Shown: piece by piece, positions 61,872 through 64,000 of the stretch
Layout of the letters: each line of letters opens with the position of its first letter
Numbering within the stretch: position 1 is the first letter of the stretch
Origin: Albidovulum marisflavi
GTDB taxonomy: Bacteria > Pseudomonadota > Alphaproteobacteria > Rhodobacterales > Rhodobacteraceae
NCBI RefSeq assembly: GCF_025751435.1
Contig: NZ_JAOWKY010000005.1
Location: 216,388-280,387, forward strand
Direction: 5' to 3'
DNA: 64,000 nt
Made by a program: the position numbers and the translations under genes
Notes under the pieces: generated by a model
Seen by the model: only the letters and a program-made list of their open reading frames with translations
What the model was told of the DNA's origin: nothing
Databases searched by the model: none

Positions 61872-63023
61872 ATGAAGATCGCCCTGCCGGACGAAAACGG
61901 CGCCCTGCACGAGTATATCCTGACCGGAACGCCGGTGGCCGAAACGTGCCTGCCCAAAGACCCGGCCCGCGTCGTCTACTCTGCGGCCCATGTGGTCGCA
62001 AACCCCTTCACCGGCAACGATCCTTCGGGAGCGGCGACGGTGGACTGGGAAACCACGATGCGCTTTCGCCACTACCTGCACGGCCTTGGCCTCGGGATCG
62101 CCGAGGCGATGGACACGGCACAGCGCGGCATGGGCCTCGACTGGAACGGCGCGCTACACCTGATCCGGCGAACGCGCGAGGAACTGCCCGACGCGCTGGT
62201 CGCCAACGGATGCGGCACCGATCATCTTTCCCCCGAAGACGCACGGTCGCTCGATGACGTGAAGCGCGCCTACATGGAGCAGCTGGGCGCTATTCAGGCC
62301 TGCGATGCGCGGGTGATCCTGATGGCCAGCCGCGCGATGGCCCGTGTCGCGACCACCCCGGACGACTACGCCCGTCTTTATGGAGAGATTCTCCAGTCGT
62401 GCGATCATCCGGCGATCCTACACTGGCTCGGCGAAATGTTCGATCCGGCGCTCGCGGGATACTGGGGCAGCGACAGGTTCGAGGATGCGCTCGACACCGT
62501 CGTGGCGATCATCGAGGCCAATGCCAACAAGGTCGACGGCATCAAGATTTCCCTTCTCGACAAGGGCAAGGAAGTGGCGCTCCGCCGCCGTCTGCCGCGC
62601 GGGGTCAAGATGTATACCGGGGACGACTTCAACTACCCCGAGCTGATTGAGGGCGACGAACAGGGGTTTTCACACGCACTGCTCGGCATCTTCGACCCGC
62701 TGGCGCCGGCGGCCGCGCATGCCGTCAATCTGCTGGGCAAGGGCGACACCAAGGGCTTCCGCGCAACGCTCGATCCAACGGTGCCGCTGGCCAGGCTGAT
62801 CTTCCGGGCGCCCACACAGTACTACAAGACCGGTGTGGTCTTCCTTGCCTGGCTGAATGGTTTCCAGGATCATTTCGTCATGCTCAATGGTGCCCAGTCA
62901 ATGCGCCCGCTACCGTACTTCACCGAGATCTTCCGGCTCGCGGACGGTTGCGGTCTGCTGCGGGACCCGGACATGGCCGTCGCGCGGATGAGGCGCCTTT
63001 TGGCGGTCTACGGCGTCGCGTGA
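61872..63023 (+). CDS. DUF993 family protein (aldolase-like, dihydrodipicolinate synthase superfamily)
   Basis: A 383-residue TIM-barrel protein strongly matching DUF993: VYSAAHVVANPFTGNDPSGA, GLGIAEAMDTAQRGMGLDWN, ILHWLGEMFDPALAGYWGSD, VDGIKISLLDKGKEVALRRR, KMYTGDDFNYPELIEGDEQG and TQYYKTGVVFLAWLNGFQDH. A barrel Lys in GIKISLLD is at the place of the Schiff-base Lys of class I aldolases in this superfamily. No reaction is established to my knowledge. GGAGAGG precedes the start. It overlaps the isomerase-like gene by one base. Confidence 0.85.
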   Translation: MKIALPDENGALHEYILTGTPVAETCLPKDPARVVYSAAHVVANPFTGNDPSGAATVDWETTMRFRHYLHGLGLGIAEAMDTAQRGMGLDWNGALHLIRRTREELPDALVANGCGTDHLSPEDARSLDDVKRAYMEQLGAIQACDARVILMASRAMARVATTPDDYARLYGEILQSCDHPAILHWLGEMFDPALAGYWGSDRFEDALDTVVAIIEANANKVDGIKISLLDKGKEVALRRRLPRGVKMYTGDDFNYPELIEGDEQGFSHALLGIFDPLAPAAAHAVNLLGKGDTKGFRATLDPTVPLARLIFRAPTQYYKTGVVFLAWLNGFQDHFVMLNGAQSMRPLPYFTEIFRLADGCGLLRDPDMAVARMRRLLAVYGVA

Positions 63024-63865
63024 TGCGGGACTTTTCTCACGACAGGACGGCGCTCAGCCTCAATACCGCGACACTCGGCCATAATCTTGATGGGCATGGT
63101 GCCGGATGGACGCCAGAACAGGTAATTGATGGCTGCGCGGAACGCGGGTTCGGGGGAATCGTCTTCTGGCGCCGTGAGCTTGGTAATCGCGCTGCAGAGA
63201 TCGGAGAGCGGGTTCGTGCGGCGGGTCTTCGCGTCGATGGCCTGTGCCGCACGCCCTACCTGACCGGGCGGGATGCGGGTTCGGACGCCGAAATACAGGC
63301 CTCGATCGACATGGCGGCCGCGCTAGGGGCGCCCATCCTGACGATCGTTACCGGCGGAACGGAACCTGGGACAAAAGGCGGCGCCGAAAGCCGGAAACGG
63401 CTTGCGGATCGCATAGCCCGGCATGCACCCCATGCGTCAGACTGCGCTGTCCGGCTCGCGATCGAGCCGCTCAACCCCATGTTCGGAGGGAACCGGACAT
63501 GTGTATTTACCGTGCGCGATGCCTTGGAGGTCTGCGGTCTGGTCAGCATGGAGAACGTGGGGATCGCCGTCGACGTGTATCATGTCTGGTGGGATGCGAC
63601 ACTCGAGGAAAGCCTGGAGGAGGCAACCGACCACATCTATGGATACCACCTGTGTGACTGGCTCGAAGACACCGGGGACATGTTGCTTGACCGGGGAATG
63701 ATGGGCGACGGCGTTGCCGATCTGAAGTTCATTCGGTCCGCCGTCGAGGCTGCCGGATATTCGGGGCCCTGCGAGGTCGAGATCTTTTCCGCCCGCGACT
63801 GGTGGTTGCGTCCGCCTGGTGAGGTGCTCGACAAGATCGTAGACCGCTTCCACACCCATTGCTGA
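63023..63865 (+). CDS. Sugar phosphate isomerase/epimerase-like TIM-barrel protein
   Basis: A 280-residue AP-endonuclease-2-fold protein: LSLNTATLGHNLDGHGAGWT, CAERGFGGIVFWRRELGNRA, VRLAIEPLNPMFGGNRTCVF with a metal-binding Glu, ENVGIAVDVYHVWWDATLEE with Asp and His, and GPCEVEIFSARDWWLRPPGE. Such enzymes are metal-dependent sugar isomerases, epimerases or dehydratases. ATG 63023 overlaps the DUF993 stop (TGATG); the frame extends upstream without homology. The strict coupling implies consecutive steps. Confidence 0.88.
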   Translation: MRDFSHDRTALSLNTATLGHNLDGHGAGWTPEQVIDGCAERGFGGIVFWRRELGNRAAEIGERVRAAGLRVDGLCRTPYLTGRDAGSDAEIQASIDMAAALGAPILTIVTGGTEPGTKGGAESRKRLADRIARHAPHASDCAVRLAIEPLNPMFGGNRTCVFTVRDALEVCGLVSMENVGIAVDVYHVWWDATLEESLEEATDHIYGYHLCDWLEDTGDMLLDRGMMGDGVADLKFIRSAVEAAGYSGPCEVEIFSARDWWLRPPGEVLDKIVDRFHTHC

Positions 63866-63887
63866 ATAAAGACGGAGATGCACGCCG

Positions 63888-64000
63888 ATGAAGGTACTGG
63901 TGCCTGTGAAGCGGGTGATTGACTACAACGTGAAGGTCCGCGTGAAGGCGGACGGATCGGGTGTCGATCTGGCCAACGTGAAGATGTCGATGAACCCGTT
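63888..64000 (+). CDS. etfB: Electron transfer flavoprotein subunit beta, truncated by window end
   Basis: The first 37 codons read [20 protein letters not shown] then a segment ending KMSMNP, the unmistakable start of ETF beta. ETF passes electrons from acyl-CoA dehydrogenases to ETF-quinone oxidoreductase. A GGAGATG site precedes the ATG. Being in this unit suggests either a dedicated ETF for the acyl-CoA dehydrogenase at 59947 or the housekeeping copy. Confidence 0.88.
   Translation, partial: MKVLVPVKRVIDYNVKVRVKADGSGVDLANVKMSMNP

Noticed and set aside
1..64000. tRNA genes, rRNA genes, CRISPR arrays, phage or conjugation genes, toxin or defence systems
   Set aside because: None recognised on either strand by reading; no regularly spaced repeats seen.

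Overview
The window looks like a high-GC alphaproteobacterial chromosome or large replicon, most likely Rhodobacterales (Roseobacter group). That is inferred from codon use, densely overlapping ATGA and TGATG gene junctions, a TRAP uronate transporter, paired sugar ABC transporters and a homoprotocatechuate cluster; no rRNA, tRNA, CRISPR array or replication origin was found. Almost everything is catabolic: uptake, regulation and stepwise breakdown of organic substrates, separated by a graveyard of IS remnants.

Region 1 (1-15.7 kb) is an aromatic-acid locus. A partial Tm-1-like gene and a GNAT gene lead into a complete lower homoprotocatechuate (3,4-dihydroxyphenylacetate) meta-cleavage pathway: hpaD, hpaE, hpaF, hpaG-like, hpaH and hpaI, with an HpaR-type MarR regulator. 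Two unrelated ring-cleaving dioxygenases are present, one vicinal-oxygen-chelate type and one LigB type. An aromatic amino acid decarboxylase, alanine dehydrogenase and a SulP transporter sit among them. The hpaI product carries a C-terminal DUF2218 domain. Next to it is an in-frame chimera of the first two thirds of an iron alcohol dehydrogenase and a PhaE-like PHA synthase subunit, followed by a wrecked alpha/beta hydrolase.

Region 2 (15.7-25.5 kb) begins with IS6 fragments and remnants of ketoglutarate semialdehyde dehydrogenase and 5-dehydro-4-deoxyglucarate dehydratase (a lost hexarate pathway). An intact hexuronate module follows: KDG kinase, idonate-type dehydrogenase, TRAP transporter (DctMQP), a GntR regulator, and divergent uxuA-uxuB.

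Region 3 (25.5-33.8 kb) is a scrapyard with a few live genes: IS6, IS21 (istB) and IS66 remnants, a ThDP-dependent lyase with an acyl-CoA ligase, a winged-helix/TPR regulator, a broken RidA-like gene and a methyltransferase.

Region 4 (33.9-64 kb) is the most interesting part: about 30 kb of apparently coordinated catabolic genes. It has a LacI regulator with its own palindromes, a TetR regulator, and seven copies of a 16-bp palindrome (NTAAC-N6-GTTAN; the copy near tetR is weak) in front of the transcription units. The genes encode two sugar ABC transporters (CUT1 and CUT2 type), two GMC alcohol oxidases/dehydrogenases, an aldehyde dehydrogenase, two MDR dehydrogenases, two aldo-keto reductases, a CoA-transferase, enoyl-CoA hydratase, MaoC hydratase, acyl-CoA dehydrogenase with the start of ETF beta, an SDR, a DUF993 aldolase-like protein with a sugar-phosphate-isomerase-like partner, and glycerate 2-kinase. 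The inferred logic is import of a sugar- or polyol-like compound, oxidation of an alcohol to an acid, CoA activation, a beta-oxidation-like sequence, and carbon-carbon cleavage with glycerate entering glycolysis. I do not recognise a described pathway with this composition, and the substrate is unknown.
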